Positions 25,701 to 37,828 of a DNA stretch of 64,000 nt are shown here, piece after piece. The notes below the pieces were generated by a model that was given only the letters and a program-made list of their open reading frames with translations, was not told where the DNA came from and made no database searches. How positions within the stretch are numbered: the stretch's first letter is position 1; every line of letters begins with the position of its first letter. The translations under genes and the position numbers were made by a program. The DNA comes from Acidovorax kalamii. Lineage in GTDB: Bacteria > Pseudomonadota > Gammaproteobacteria > Burkholderiales > Burkholderiaceae_C. Location: assembly GCF_002245625.1 (NCBI RefSeq), contig NZ_NOIG01000011.1, forward strand, positions 506,296 through 570,295, in the 5' to 3' direction.

Positions 25701-25750
25701 AAAATTGATAGCTGTAGAGTCATGCTGGATGCGCGGGAAGGCCTGTTTTA
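25701..25750 (+). repeat. Dispersed element family A, intergenic copy before smc
   Basis: AAAATTGATAGCTGTAGAG, then GATGCGCGGGAAGGCCTGTT followed by TT, in the standard order. It lies in the 294-bp gap between the GGDEF-EAL gene and smc; the rest of that gap shows no other feature. Confidence 0.75.
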
Positions 25751-25928
25751 ACCAAATGTTTCCGCAATACACAGCTTAGGAAGCCGCCCCAAGCCGCCAG
25801 AGCAGGGGGGCACGCAGGCGGCGCGGTATCATTCCGCCGTGGCTGCCGCCGGCGTGTTCCCCGCCGGAACGCCCGTCCGGCGCAGCTTCCCATCCCCGCT
25901 TCTCCCATTTTTGCCCGCCCCCTGACCC

Positions 25929-28900
25929 GTGCGTCTTACCTCCATCAAGCTTTCCGGTTTCAAGTCGTTCGCTGAACCCACCAACTTCATGCTGCCCGGC
26001 CAACTGGTGGGCGTGGTGGGCCCGAACGGCTGCGGCAAGTCCAACATCATGGACGCGGTGCGCTGGGTGCTGGGCGAGAGCAAGGCCAGCGAGCTGCGTG
26101 GCGAGAGCATGCAGGACGTGATCTTCAGCGGCACCACCACCCGCAAGCAGGCCAGCCGTGCCAGCGTGGAGCTGGTGTTCGACAACTCCGACCACCGCGC
26201 AGGCGGCCAGTGGGGCCAGTACGGCGAGGTGGCCGTGCGCCGCGTGCTCACCCGCGACGGCACCAGCAGCTACTTTCTGAACAACCAGCCCGTGCGCCGC
26301 CGCGACGTGCAGGACGTGTTCCTGGGCACGGGCCTGGGCCCGCGCGCCTACGCCATCATCGGCCAGGGCACCATCAGCCGCATCATCGAATCGCGCCCCG
26401 AAGAGCTGCGCTTGTTCCTCGAAGAGGCCGCCGGTGTCTCGAAGTACAAAGAGCGCCGCCGCGAGACTGAAAACCGCCTGCACGACACGCGCGAGAACCT
26501 CACGCGGGTCGAAGACATCCTGCGCGAGCTGAACGCCAACCTCGAAAAGCTCGAAAAACAGGCCGAGGTGGCCGCCAAGTACAACGCGCTCAACTCCGAC
26601 GCCACGCTCAAGCAGCACCAGCTGTGGTTTTTGAAGCGGGCCGAAGCCGAAGAGCAGCAGAACAAGGTGCGCCTGGACGGCCTGCAGGCCGTGAACGACC
26701 TCGAATCGCGCATGGCCGACCTGCGCGCGGTCGAGTCCGACCTCGAAACCATCCGCCAGGCCCATTACGCCGCTGGTGACCAGGTCAACCAGGCCCAGGG
26801 CAAGCTCTACGAAGCCACGGCCGAGGTCGGCAAGCTCGAAGCCGAGATCCGCTATGTGGTCGAAGGCCGCCAGCGCGTGGAGCAGCGCCTGGTGCAGCTG
26901 GCCGAGCAGATCGCCCAGTGGCAGGCCCGCAAGGAAGACGCCGACGTGGAGCTGGAAAACCTGGCCGGTGCGGGCGTGGACGCCGAAGAGCGTGCGGAGC
27001 TGCTCGCCGCCCAAGTTGAAGAACAGGCTATGCAGCTGCCCGATCTGGAAGAAGCGCTGCGCCAGGCCCAGGCCCGCACGGCAGAGCAGCGCAGCAGCGT
27101 GGTGCAGGTGCAGCAGCAGATCGGCGTGCTCGCTGCCGAGCAGCGCAGCTTTGACGAGCAAAGCCGCCAGCTCGACGCCCGCTTTGAACGCCTGCGCACC
27201 GACCGCAATGCGTTGGCTGCGCCCGATGAAGCCCGCCTGACCAATCTGCGCGAGCAACTCGAAGAAGCGCAAGAGATTGCGGAAACCACCGAGGCACGGT
27301 TGTACGAGCTGCAGGAGTCCGTGCCCCAGCTGGACGAAGACCGCCGTGCCCGCCAGCAGGCCGTGAACAGTGAAAGCGCGCGCCAGGCCGAGTTGTCGGC
27401 CCGCATGGAGGCGCTCAAGGCGCTGCAGGAAAAGGTCAAGACCGATGGCAAGCTGCGCCCCTGGCTCGCCAAACATGGCCTCGACGGCTTGCAAGGCCTG
27501 TGGAGCCGTATCCACATTGAGCCTGGCTGGGAGAACGCGCTCGAAGCGGCCCTGCGCGAGCGCCTGGCAGCGCTGGAAGTGGGGCGCCTGGACATGGTGC
27601 GCGGCTTCCTGGGCTCCGGCGGCACGGATGCACCGCCCGCGCGCCTGGCCTTTTACAGCGCCCCCGCCGCGGGCCACCCAGAAACATCGTCCCCCCACGC
27701 CCGCCTGTCAGACCTGCTGCGCCTGAACGATGCGGGCCTGCGCGCCGTGTTGGTGGACTGGTTGCAGGGTTGCTACACCGCGCCCACGCTGGACGACGCT
27801 CTGGCCCGCCGCAGCCAGCTGCAGCCCGGCGAGGTGGTGTTTGTGCCCACGGGCCATGCGGTCAGCGCCCACAGCGTGAGCTTTTATGCGCAGGACTCCG
27901 AACAGTCCGGTATGCTAGCCCGCGCGCAGGAGATCGAGCACCTTGAAAAGGAGCTGCGCGCGCAGGCCCTGATCGCCGAGGAATCGCGCACCGCCTTGGT
28001 CCGCGCCGAGGCTGCCTATGCCGACGCCTCGCAACGCCTGGTGTCCGCACGCCGCGAAGCCACCGAAACCCAGAGCCGTGCCCATGAGCTGCAGGTCGAG
28101 ACCCTGCGCCTCACGCAGTTGGCCGAACAAACCCGCGCGCGCAGCCAGCAGATCGATGGCGACCTGGCTGAGGTGGAGGCCCAGCTGGCCGACCTGCAGG
28201 AGCGCCGCGTGGCCGCCGAGGCACGCTTTGAAGAGCTGGACATGCAACTGGCCGACAGCCAGGAGCGCGAGGCCCAATTGGGCGACAAAGTCATCGAGGC
28301 CGAACGCAAGCTGGCCGCGTGCCGCGAGCAGCAGCGCACTCTGGAGCGCCAGGCGCAGGAGGCCACGTTCTCGCAGCGCAGCCTGGAGGCGCGGCGCGCC
28401 GAGCTCAACCGCTCTATCGAAACCGCCACGCAGCAGGCCAAGGCCCTGGCCGACGAAGAGCAGCGTGCGCGCGATGAACTCGCCCGTCTCTCTGACGCCG
28501 CCGCCCAAGGCGGCCTGCAAGCTGCGCTCGAATTGAAGATGGAGCGCGAAAAGGCCCTGGGCGCCCAGCGCAGCGAATACGACGACCTGACCACCAAGCT
28601 GCGCGCGAGTGATGAACGCCGCATGCAGCTGGAGCGTGCCCTGGACCCGCTGCGCCAGCGCATCACCGAATTCCAGCTCAAGGAGCAGGCCGCGCGCCTG
28701 GGCCTGGAGCAGTACACGACCTTGCTGGCCGACGCCCAGGCCGACCTGGAGGCGGTGGCACAGTCCATCACTGAAGGCAATGTGCGCATGGGCGGCCTGC
28801 AAGGCGAAATCGACCGCCTGCACCGCGAGATCGCCGCCTTGGGCGCGGTCAATCTGGCCGCGCTGGATGAACTGAAGCTGGCCAGCGAGCGCAAGGTGTT

Positions 28901-29453
28901 CCTCGATGCGCAGACCGCCGACCTCACCGAGGCCATGAACACGCTGGAAGACGCGATCCGCAAGATCGACGGCGAAACGCGCCAGTTGCTCTCGGGCACC
29001 TTCGACACCGTGAACGCGCACTTTGGCCGCATGTTCCCCGAGCTGTTCGGCGGCGGCCAGGCCAAGCTCATCATCACGGGCGACGAAATTCTCGATTCCG
29101 GCGTACAGGTGATGGCGCAGCCGCCCGGCAAGAAGAACCAGACCATCCACCTGTTGTCAGGCGGCGAAAAGGCGCTCACGGCCATCGCGCTGGTGTTTGC
29201 CATCTTCCAGCTCAACCCCGCGCCGTTCTGCCTGCTGGACGAGGTGGACGCGCCCCTGGACGACGCCAATACCGAACGCTACGCCAAGCTGGTGTCCAGC
29301 ATGAGCAAGGGTACGCAGTTCCTGTTCATCAGCCACAACAAGATCGCGATGGAAATGGCCGAGCAGCTGATCGGCGTGACCATGCAGGAGCAGGGCGTGT
29401 CGCGCATCGTGGCGGTGGACATGGAGTCCGCTTTGTCGATGGTGGACGCTTGA
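25929..29453 (+). CDS. smc: Chromosome segregation ATPase SMC
   Basis: A 1174-residue SMC with GTG start at 25929 (MRLTSIKLSGFKSFAEPT). Walker A is GPNGCGKSN near 32-40. Two long coiled-coil arms (about 170-495 and 660-1000) rich in Glu, Gln, Ala and Arg flank a hinge near 500-650 (HGLDGLQGLWSRIHIEPGWE). The C-terminal head has the signature LSGGEKALTAIALVFA near 1076 and Walker B FCLLDEVDAPLDDAN near 1101. It forms a dimeric ring that compacts and segregates DNA with ScpA and ScpB, whose genes are not here. The gene order smc-zipA-ligA is a recognised betaproteobacterial arrangement. Confidence 0.97.
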   Translation: MRLTSIKLSGFKSFAEPTNFMLPGQLVGVVGPNGCGKSNIMDAVRWVLGESKASELRGESMQDVIFSGTTTRKQASRASVELVFDNSDHRAGGQWGQYGEVAVRRVLTRDGTSSYFLNNQPVRRRDVQDVFLGTGLGPRAYAIIGQGTISRIIESRPEELRLFLEEAAGVSKYKERRRETENRLHDTRENLTRVEDILRELNANLEKLEKQAEVAAKYNALNSDATLKQHQLWFLKRAEAEEQQNKVRLDGLQAVNDLESRMADLRAVESDLETIRQAHYAAGDQVNQAQGKLYEATAEVGKLEAEIRYVVEGRQRVEQRLVQLAEQIAQWQARKEDADVELENLAGAGVDAEERAELLAAQVEEQAMQLPDLEEALRQAQARTAEQRSSVVQVQQQIGVLAAEQRSFDEQSRQLDARFERLRTDRNALAAPDEARLTNLREQLEEAQEIAETTEARLYELQESVPQLDEDRRARQQAVNSESARQAELSARMEALKALQEKVKTDGKLRPWLAKHGLDGLQGLWSRIHIEPGWENALEAALRERLAALEVGRLDMVRGFLGSGGTDAPPARLAFYSAPAAGHPETSSPHARLSDLLRLNDAGLRAVLVDWLQGCYTAPTLDDALARRSQLQPGEVVFVPTGHAVSAHSVSFYAQDSEQSGMLARAQEIEHLEKELRAQALIAEESRTALVRAEAAYADASQRLVSARREATETQSRAHELQVETLRLTQLAEQTRARSQQIDGDLAEVEAQLADLQERRVAAEARFEELDMQLADSQEREAQLGDKVIEAERKLAACREQQRTLERQAQEATFSQRSLEARRAELNRSIETATQQAKALADEEQRARDELARLSDAAAQGGLQAALELKMEREKALGAQRSEYDDLTTKLRASDERRMQLERALDPLRQRITEFQLKEQAARLGLEQYTTLLADAQADLEAVAQSITEGNVRMGGLQGEIDRLHREIAALGAVNLAALDELKLASERKVFLDAQTADLTEAMNTLEDAIRKIDGETRQLLSGTFDTVNAHFGRMFPELFGGGQAKLIITGDEILDSGVQVMAQPPGKKNQTIHLLSGGEKALTAIALVFAIFQLNPAPFCLLDEVDAPLDDANTERYAKLVSSMSKGTQFLFISHNKIAMEMAEQLIGVTMQEQGVSRIVAVDMESALSMVDA

Positions 29454-29469
29454 ACCCATTCATTCAAAC

Positions 29470-32681
<3,212 letters not shown>

Positions 32682-32719
32682 CGCGCTCTTTTTTGCGCTC
32701 CTTTTTATCTGGTTTTTTG

Positions 32720-35005
32720 ATGCGCACCTTGCTGCTTTCTCTCCAGGCCCGCGCTGCGGGACTGTTCCGCTGGCTGGCTGGTCTGTTCGCCTGGATGCCC
32801 CGTCCGCTGCGCCGCGCGCTGCTGTGGGGTGTGTTGGCACTGCCTGCCGCCGTGCTGGCCTACACGCTGGTACTGATCCCGTTCACGCCCTCCATCAGCG
32901 ACATCCGGAAGGCCAAAAGCGAGCTGCCCGCGCAGCTGATGTCGGTGGATGGCAAGCTGCTGGCCGAATACCGCTGGGCCAACCGCGAATGGGTGGAGCT
33001 GAACGAGATTTCGCCCAACGTGGTGAATGCGCTCATCGCCACCGAAGACCACCGCTTCTACGACCACTTCGGGCTTGATTGGCGGCGCACGGCGTCGTCG
33101 GTGGTGCACACACTGCGCGGTGACCCGCAGGGCGGCTCCACCATCACGCAGCAGCTGGCGCGCAACCTGTTTCCGGACGAGATTGGCCGCTCGCGCGTGT
33201 TCCCGCAGGCGCTCACGCGCAAGCTCAAGGAGGCGATCACAGCCCTGAAGATCGAGGCGTCCTACACCAAGGACGAGATCCTGGAGACTTACCTCAACAC
33301 CGTGCCGTTTCTGTACAACGCCTACGGCATCGAGATGGCCGCACGCACGTATTTCGACAAGTCGGCCGACAAGCTCAATGTGCTGGAGAGTGCCACGCTG
33401 ATCGGCATGCTCAAGGGCACGGCCTACTACAACCCCGTGCTCAACCCCGAGCGCGCGCAGGCGCGGCGCAACACGGTGCTGTCGCAAATGGTCAAGCGCG
33501 GCAAGCTGGAAGCGAAACAGCTGGAGGCCCTGCAAAAACGCCCGCTGCGTGTCAACTTCGAGCGCCAGACCGAGGTGATGGGCCCGGCGCCGCACTTCGC
33601 AATGCAGTTGCGCAAGCAGCTCATCGAGTGGGCCGACAGCCATGGCTACAACCTGTACGCCGATGGCTTGGTGATCCGCACCACCATCGACTCGCGCCTG
33701 CAGGCCATCGCCAACCAGGCCGTGCTGCGCCAGGGGCGCCAGCTGCAGGGCGTGGCCGATACCGCCTGGTCGCAGCGCAATGGCTGGGGCCCGAAGAGCG
33801 AACTGGTGCAGACGCTGGTGCGCGAAAGCGCCGAGTACCGCAACGCCGTGGACAAGGGCCAGGCCCCCGAAGAGGCATTGCAGGCGCTGCTGGATGACAC
33901 CGCCTTCCTGCAAAAACTGCGCGCCGAGAAGATACGCGTGCAGGCCGGTTTTCTGGCGCAAGACCCGGTCACCGGCCATGTGCTGGCCTGGGTGGGCAGC
34001 CGCGACTTTGCGCAAGACCCGTTCGACCATGTGCAGGCGGCGCGGCGCCAGCCTGGCTCTACCTTCAAGCCCTTTGTGTATGGCGCAGCCTTTGCGCAGG
34101 GCGCGTCGCCCGACGACACGCTCATGGACTCAGCGGTGGAGATCCCCCTGGGTGGCGGCCGCGTGTGGCGGCCCACCGACGGCGGCCCGCCCAGCGACGA
34201 ACCCATGACGCTGGCCGATGGCCTGGCACGCTCCAAGAACACCATCACGGCCCAGGTCATGCACCAGGTGGGCCCTGCCCGTGTGGCCGAGGTGGCGCGG
34301 GCCCTGGGCGTGCGCCAGTCCAAGCTCGAAGAGGTGCCCTCGCTCGCGCTGGGCACCAGCCCGGTCACACTCAAGGAAATGGTGTCGGCCTACAGCTCCA
34401 TCGCCAATCTGGGGCGCTATGTGGAGCCGGTGCTCATCACCCGCATCGAAGACCGTCATGGCAAGGTGCTGGAAACCTTTGCCCCGACTGCCCCCGAGGC
34501 GGTGTTCGACGCCCGCGCTGCGCAAACCCTGCGCAACACCATGCGGGGCGCCATTGACCATGGCACAGCCACCGCCATCCGCAGCCGCTACGGCATCCAG
34601 GCCGATGTAGCGGGCAAGACGGGCACCACCCAGGACAACACCGACGGCTGGTTCATCCTGATGAACCCGCGCGTGGTGGTGGGCGCCTGGGCAGGCTTCA
34701 ACGACGGCCGCATCACCCTGCGCAGCGACCACTGGGGGCAGGGCGCCCGCAGCGCGCTGCCCATGGTGGGCGAGTTCATGCAGCAGGCCATCCGCAGCAA
34801 GGTGATCGATGGCAATGCAAGGTTTGTGGATGAGTTCGACACCCGCACGGCGCCGCCGCCCGACAGCTCACTGGACACCATGCGCGACTGGCTGCGGGGG
34901 CTGTTCCGCAGCGATCCCAACCAGCCGTCCATGCCTGGGGGATCGCCAGGTGTTCCGGGCAATGTGGCCCCGCCTGTGCCTGCGGAGGAGCGGGTGGGCG
35001 GCTGA
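32720..35005 (+). CDS. Class A penicillin-binding protein (PBP1A-type)
   Basis: About 761 residues from the ATG at 32720 (MRTLLLSLQARAAGLF); a TTG at 32693 in the same frame is less likely. One membrane anchor near 43-60 (VLALPAAVLAYTLVLIPF) precedes a glycosyltransferase domain with ATEDHRFYDHFGLD, GGSTITQQLARNLFP and KLKEAITALKIEASYTKDEI. The transpeptidase domain has SxxK in PGSTFKPFVYG, SKN in ARSKNTITAQVM and KTGTT in VAGKTGTTQDNTDG. The protein polymerises and crosslinks peptidoglycan at the outer face of the inner membrane. It ends in a Pro/Gly-rich tail. It follows ligA by 38 bp. Confidence 0.93.
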   Translation: MRTLLLSLQARAAGLFRWLAGLFAWMPRPLRRALLWGVLALPAAVLAYTLVLIPFTPSISDIRKAKSELPAQLMSVDGKLLAEYRWANREWVELNEISPNVVNALIATEDHRFYDHFGLDWRRTASSVVHTLRGDPQGGSTITQQLARNLFPDEIGRSRVFPQALTRKLKEAITALKIEASYTKDEILETYLNTVPFLYNAYGIEMAARTYFDKSADKLNVLESATLIGMLKGTAYYNPVLNPERAQARRNTVLSQMVKRGKLEAKQLEALQKRPLRVNFERQTEVMGPAPHFAMQLRKQLIEWADSHGYNLYADGLVIRTTIDSRLQAIANQAVLRQGRQLQGVADTAWSQRNGWGPKSELVQTLVRESAEYRNAVDKGQAPEEALQALLDDTAFLQKLRAEKIRVQAGFLAQDPVTGHVLAWVGSRDFAQDPFDHVQAARRQPGSTFKPFVYGAAFAQGASPDDTLMDSAVEIPLGGGRVWRPTDGGPPSDEPMTLADGLARSKNTITAQVMHQVGPARVAEVARALGVRQSKLEEVPSLALGTSPVTLKEMVSAYSSIANLGRYVEPVLITRIEDRHGKVLETFAPTAPEAVFDARAAQTLRNTMRGAIDHGTATAIRSRYGIQADVAGKTGTTQDNTDGWFILMNPRVVVGAWAGFNDGRITLRSDHWGQGARSALPMVGEFMQQAIRSKVIDGNARFVDEFDTRTAPPPDSSLDTMRDWLRGLFRSDPNQPSMPGGSPGVPGNVAPPVPAEERVGG

Positions 35006-35079
35006 AGACTGCGTGTAACGTTGGCAGGTAGCGGCGGACGCCAGCGCCAACGGATTCAGAAAGCCTGCGGCGCGCGCTG

Positions 35080-35631
35080 CTACTCGATATCGATCACGTG
35101 GAGGCCAAAGGCCCCGGCCTTGCGGTCTGCGAAGTAAGCCTCCAGCGTTTCCTTGACGGTGCGAAAGGCAATCTCGTCCCACGGCACTTCGTCTTCTGCA
35201 AACAGCCGCGCCTCGATGGTTTCATACCCGGGGTTGAACTGGTCGCTGAGCAGTGTGGCGCGGTAGAACAGATGCACCTGGCCCACGCGGCGCACGTTGA
35301 GCAGGCTGAACAGGGGGCCGATCTCGATCTGTGCGCCCGCTTCTTCGTCCGTTTCGCGCGCCGCACCCTGGGCGGTGGTCTCGTCCAGCTCCATGAAGCC
35401 CGCAGGCAACGTCCACTTGCCCCAGCGTGGCTCGATGTTGCGCTTGCACAGCAGGATGCGCCCATCAGGCAGTGCGGGCACGGTGCCCACCACGTTCAAC
35501 GGGTTTTCGTAGTGCACCGTGTTGCAGGCGGGGCACACCGCGCGCTGTTTGGTGTCGCCGTCGTCCGGCAGCCGGTAGACCACGGCGGTGCCGCAGGCGC
35601 GGCAGTGTTTGATGGGGCTGCGAAAAGTCAT
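35080..35631 (-). CDS. Nudix hydrolase with N-terminal zinc ribbon
   Basis: A 183-residue protein. Two CxxC-type pairs (KHCRACGTAVVYR and CPACNTVHYENP) form a zinc ribbon at residues 8-45. The Nudix box is complete: GFMELDETTAQGAARETDEE followed by AG, near 78-99. Such two-domain enzymes hydrolyse nucleoside diphosphate derivatives such as NADH, FAD or ADP-ribose; the ribbon makes an NADH-pyrophosphatase-like substrate range possible, but I cannot fix it. No operon partner is evident. The gene is flanked upstream by a dispersed element copy. Confidence 0.88.
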   Translation of the reverse strand: MTFRSPIKHCRACGTAVVYRLPDDGDTKQRAVCPACNTVHYENPLNVVGTVPALPDGRILLCKRNIEPRWGKWTLPAGFMELDETTAQGAARETDEEAGAQIEIGPLFSLLNVRRVGQVHLFYRATLLSDQFNPGYETIEARLFAEDEVPWDEIAFRTVKETLEAYFADRKAGAFGLHVIDIE

Positions 35632-35646
35632 GCGGGGATTTTGATC

Positions 35647-35705
35647 TAAAAATGGCCTCTGCGCCCGCTGGGTAAGCGCTGATAGCTATCAAAAAATGAG
35701 TATCA
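35647..35705 (-). repeat. Dispersed element family A, reference-quality intergenic copy
   Basis: On the minus strand: ACTCATTTTTTGATAGCT, ATCAGCGCTT, a short spacer, then GGGCGCAGAGGCCATTTTTA. This copy shows both conserved ends and the internal GCGC most clearly. It lies between the Nudix gene and the fumarylpyruvate hydrolase gene. Confidence 0.85.
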
Positions 35706-35755
35706 CGGGCCTGTGCACGCCCCCCGGCGGGGCCGTGTACAGGCTCCAGGCGGGC

Positions 35756-36451
35756 TTACACCACGCTCAGTCGCAGCGTGCCCAGGCCTTCCACGCCACC
35801 TTCCAGCACATCGCCGCGCACCACGGCGCCCACGCCTTCGGGGGTGCCGGTGTAGATCAGGTCGCCGGGCTGCAGCTCCCACGCGGCCGAGAGGTGCTCG
35901 ATGGTTTCGGCGATGTTCCAGATGAGCTGTGCCACCGTGCTGCGCTGCCTGTCGGCACCGTTGACCTGCAGCCAGATCGCGGCTTTGGCCACATCGCCAG
36001 CCTGCGCGGCCGGGGTGATGGGGCCGATGGGAGCACTGGCGTCAAAGCCCTTGCCGATGCACCAGGGGCGGCCCTGCTTCTTCATGTCGTTCTGCAGGTC
36101 GCGGCGGGTCATGTCCAGGCCCACGGCGTAGCCGTAGATGTGGCTCAGTGCATCGGCGGCCTGGATGTTCTTGCCTCCCTTGCCGATGGCGACCACCAGT
36201 TCGATCTCGTGGTGCAGGTTGGCAGTGAGGCTGGGGTAGGGCAGCTGGCCGGTTTCACCGGTGTTGACCACCACGATGGCGTCGGCAGGCTTCATGAAGA
36301 AGAAGGGTGGCTCGCGGCCGGTGAAGCCCATTTCCTTGGCGTGTTCTTCGTAGTTGCGGCCCACGCAGTAGATGCGGTGCACAGGGAAGCGGTTGTCGCT
36401 GCCCACCACGGGCACGCTGGCCACGGGGGCGGGGGTAAACACGTAGCTCAT
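35756..36451 (-). CDS. Fumarylacetoacetate hydrolase-family enzyme, probably fumarylpyruvate hydrolase
   Basis: A 231-residue FAH-family enzyme from the ATG at 36451: PVHRIYCVGRNYEEHAKEMG near 25-45, FFMKPADAIV, then the metal-binding block LHHEIELVVAIGKGG near 80-95, YAVGLDMTRRDLQ and ELQPGDLIYTGTPEGVGAV near 195-212. Its short length fits fumarylpyruvate hydrolases of the gentisate pathway better than the 420-residue fumarylacetoacetase. A maleylpyruvate/maleylacetoacetate isomerase gene and a MarR regulator gene lie close by in the divergent direction, supporting gentisate-type ring cleavage products as substrates. Gentisate dioxygenase itself is not in the window. Confidence 0.9.
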   Translation of the reverse strand: MSYVFTPAPVASVPVVGSDNRFPVHRIYCVGRNYEEHAKEMGFTGREPPFFFMKPADAIVVVNTGETGQLPYPSLTANLHHEIELVVAIGKGGKNIQAADALSHIYGYAVGLDMTRRDLQNDMKKQGRPWCIGKGFDASAPIGPITPAAQAGDVAKAAIWLQVNGADRQRSTVAQLIWNIAETIEHLSAAWELQPGDLIYTGTPEGVGAVVRGDVLEGGVEGLGTLRLSVV

Positions 36452-36619
36452 GTCTGTCGGTCTTTCATGGGGTGGGGCCTGCGCCAACCAGCGGTGCAGC
36501 ATGTCGCTGTCACCGGGTTGTGCGCAAGCCGGGGGTGTTGGCCGGGTGGGGTGGTACGCACCCCGTGGCAGTGTGCCATGGCTGCGGGCCGCCTGCTGTG
36601 GGGCGCTACACTCGCGCCC

Positions 36620-37075
36620 ATGGCAAAGAGCTTCGATTTCCACAACACGCCGGGCCACCTGGTGCGCCGCGCCCACCAGCGGACCGTGGCGCTTTTCATG
36701 GAAGAAACCGCCGGGTTCGACGTGACGCCGGTGCAGTTCGCCATCCTGCACGAGCTGCTGGCCCAGCCGGGCGAAGACCAGGTCACGCTGGCCGCGCGGG
36801 TGGCGTTTGATGCGGCGACTTCGGGTTCGGTCATCGGGCGGCTGGAAAAACGCGGCTGGATCCGCCGCGAGCCCGACACCCGCGACCGCCGCCGCAAGCT
36901 CCTGTGGATCACGCCCGAGGGCGAAGTGGCCGCTCTGCAGATGCGCGATGCCGCACAGCGCGTGCAAGAGCGCCTGATGGCTCCGCTCAATGCGCAGGAG
37001 CGGGTGGATCTGATGTCCATCCTGTCCAAAGTGGTCTACAACCACCAGGACCCGGCAGGCACCTCGGGCGCCTGA
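36620..37075 (+). CDS. MarR-family regulator of aromatic catabolism
   Basis: A 151-residue winged-helix protein from the ATG at 36620 (MAKSFDFHNTPGHLVRRAHQ). It has FDVTPVQFAILHELLAQPGE, VAFDAATSGSVIGRLEKRGW (recognition helix) and the beta wing EPDTRDRRRKLLWITPEG. It is divergent from the FAH-family gene and directly upstream of the isomerase gene, so it probably represses both and responds to an aromatic acid or ring-cleavage intermediate, as MarR proteins of gentisate clusters do. The long frame running up from 35696 is not coding in its first part. Confidence 0.88.
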   Translation: MAKSFDFHNTPGHLVRRAHQRTVALFMEETAGFDVTPVQFAILHELLAQPGEDQVTLAARVAFDAATSGSVIGRLEKRGWIRREPDTRDRRRKLLWITPEGEVAALQMRDAAQRVQERLMAPLNAQERVDLMSILSKVVYNHQDPAGTSGA

Positions 37076-37159
37076 CCTGCGCCCTTGGCCGCCGGGGCGC
37101 CGCCGCACCAACATCCCCGGCCCCTCCACCGGTTCATCGATTCATCGACGGGTTTCCCC

Positions 37160-37828
37160 ATGCAGCTCTACAACTACTTCCGTTCCTCTGCCTCGTTCCG
37201 TGTGCGCATCGCACTCCAGATCAAGGGCCTGGCCTACGACTATCTGCCCGTGCACCTCGTCAAAGGCGAGCACAAGGCGCCGGAGTACGCCAGCCGCATC
37301 GGTGACGCGCTGGTACCCACGCTGGTGACGGACGGGGGCACGGCGTTGTCGCAGTCGATGGCCATCATCGAGTACCTGGACGAGACCCACCCCACGCCCG
37401 CCTTGCTGCCCGGCACCCCGCTGGCCCGCGCCCGCGTGCGGGCTCTGGCGCAGATGGTGGCCTGCGAGATCCACCCGCTCAACAACCTGCGTGTGCTCAA
37501 GTACCTGGTGCGCGACCTGAAGGTGGACGAGGACGCAAAGAACGCGTGGTACCGCCACTGGGTGCGCAGCGGGCTGGAGGCTTTCGAGCGGCAGCTTGCG
37601 CTGCTGGCGCAGGAGCGTGCCGCCCAGGGCCTGGCCCCGTCGGTGCTGTGCTGGGGCGACACGCCCACCCTGGCCGATTGCTGCCTGGTGCCGCAGATTT
37701 TCAATGGCCAGCGGTTCAACGTGAACATGGACGGCATGCCGCTGACGATGGGAGCGTTTGAGGCCTGCATGGCGCTGCCAGCGTTTCAGCAAGCGCAGCC
37801 CTCGGCCTGCCCGGACTTCGAGGCCTGA
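37160..37828 (+). CDS. maiA: Maleylacetoacetate/maleylpyruvate isomerase
   Basis: A 222-residue glutathione S-transferase-fold enzyme of the zeta class: MQLYNYFRSSASFRVRIALQ with the SSxSxRVRIAL glutathione-activating motif, VPTLVTDGGTALSQSMAIIE near 50-70 and MVACEIHPLNNLRVLKYL near 98-115. It isomerises maleylpyruvate or maleylacetoacetate to the fumaryl form with glutathione as cofactor, the step before the FAH-family hydrolase encoded nearby. Which of the two substrates is used cannot be told from sequence; the short hydrolase favours maleylpyruvate. Its stop codon overlaps the start of pgeF (TGATG). Confidence 0.9.
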   Translation: MQLYNYFRSSASFRVRIALQIKGLAYDYLPVHLVKGEHKAPEYASRIGDALVPTLVTDGGTALSQSMAIIEYLDETHPTPALLPGTPLARARVRALAQMVACEIHPLNNLRVLKYLVRDLKVDEDAKNAWYRHWVRSGLEAFERQLALLAQERAAQGLAPSVLCWGDTPTLADCCLVPQIFNGQRFNVNMDGMPLTMGAFEACMALPAFQQAQPSACPDFEA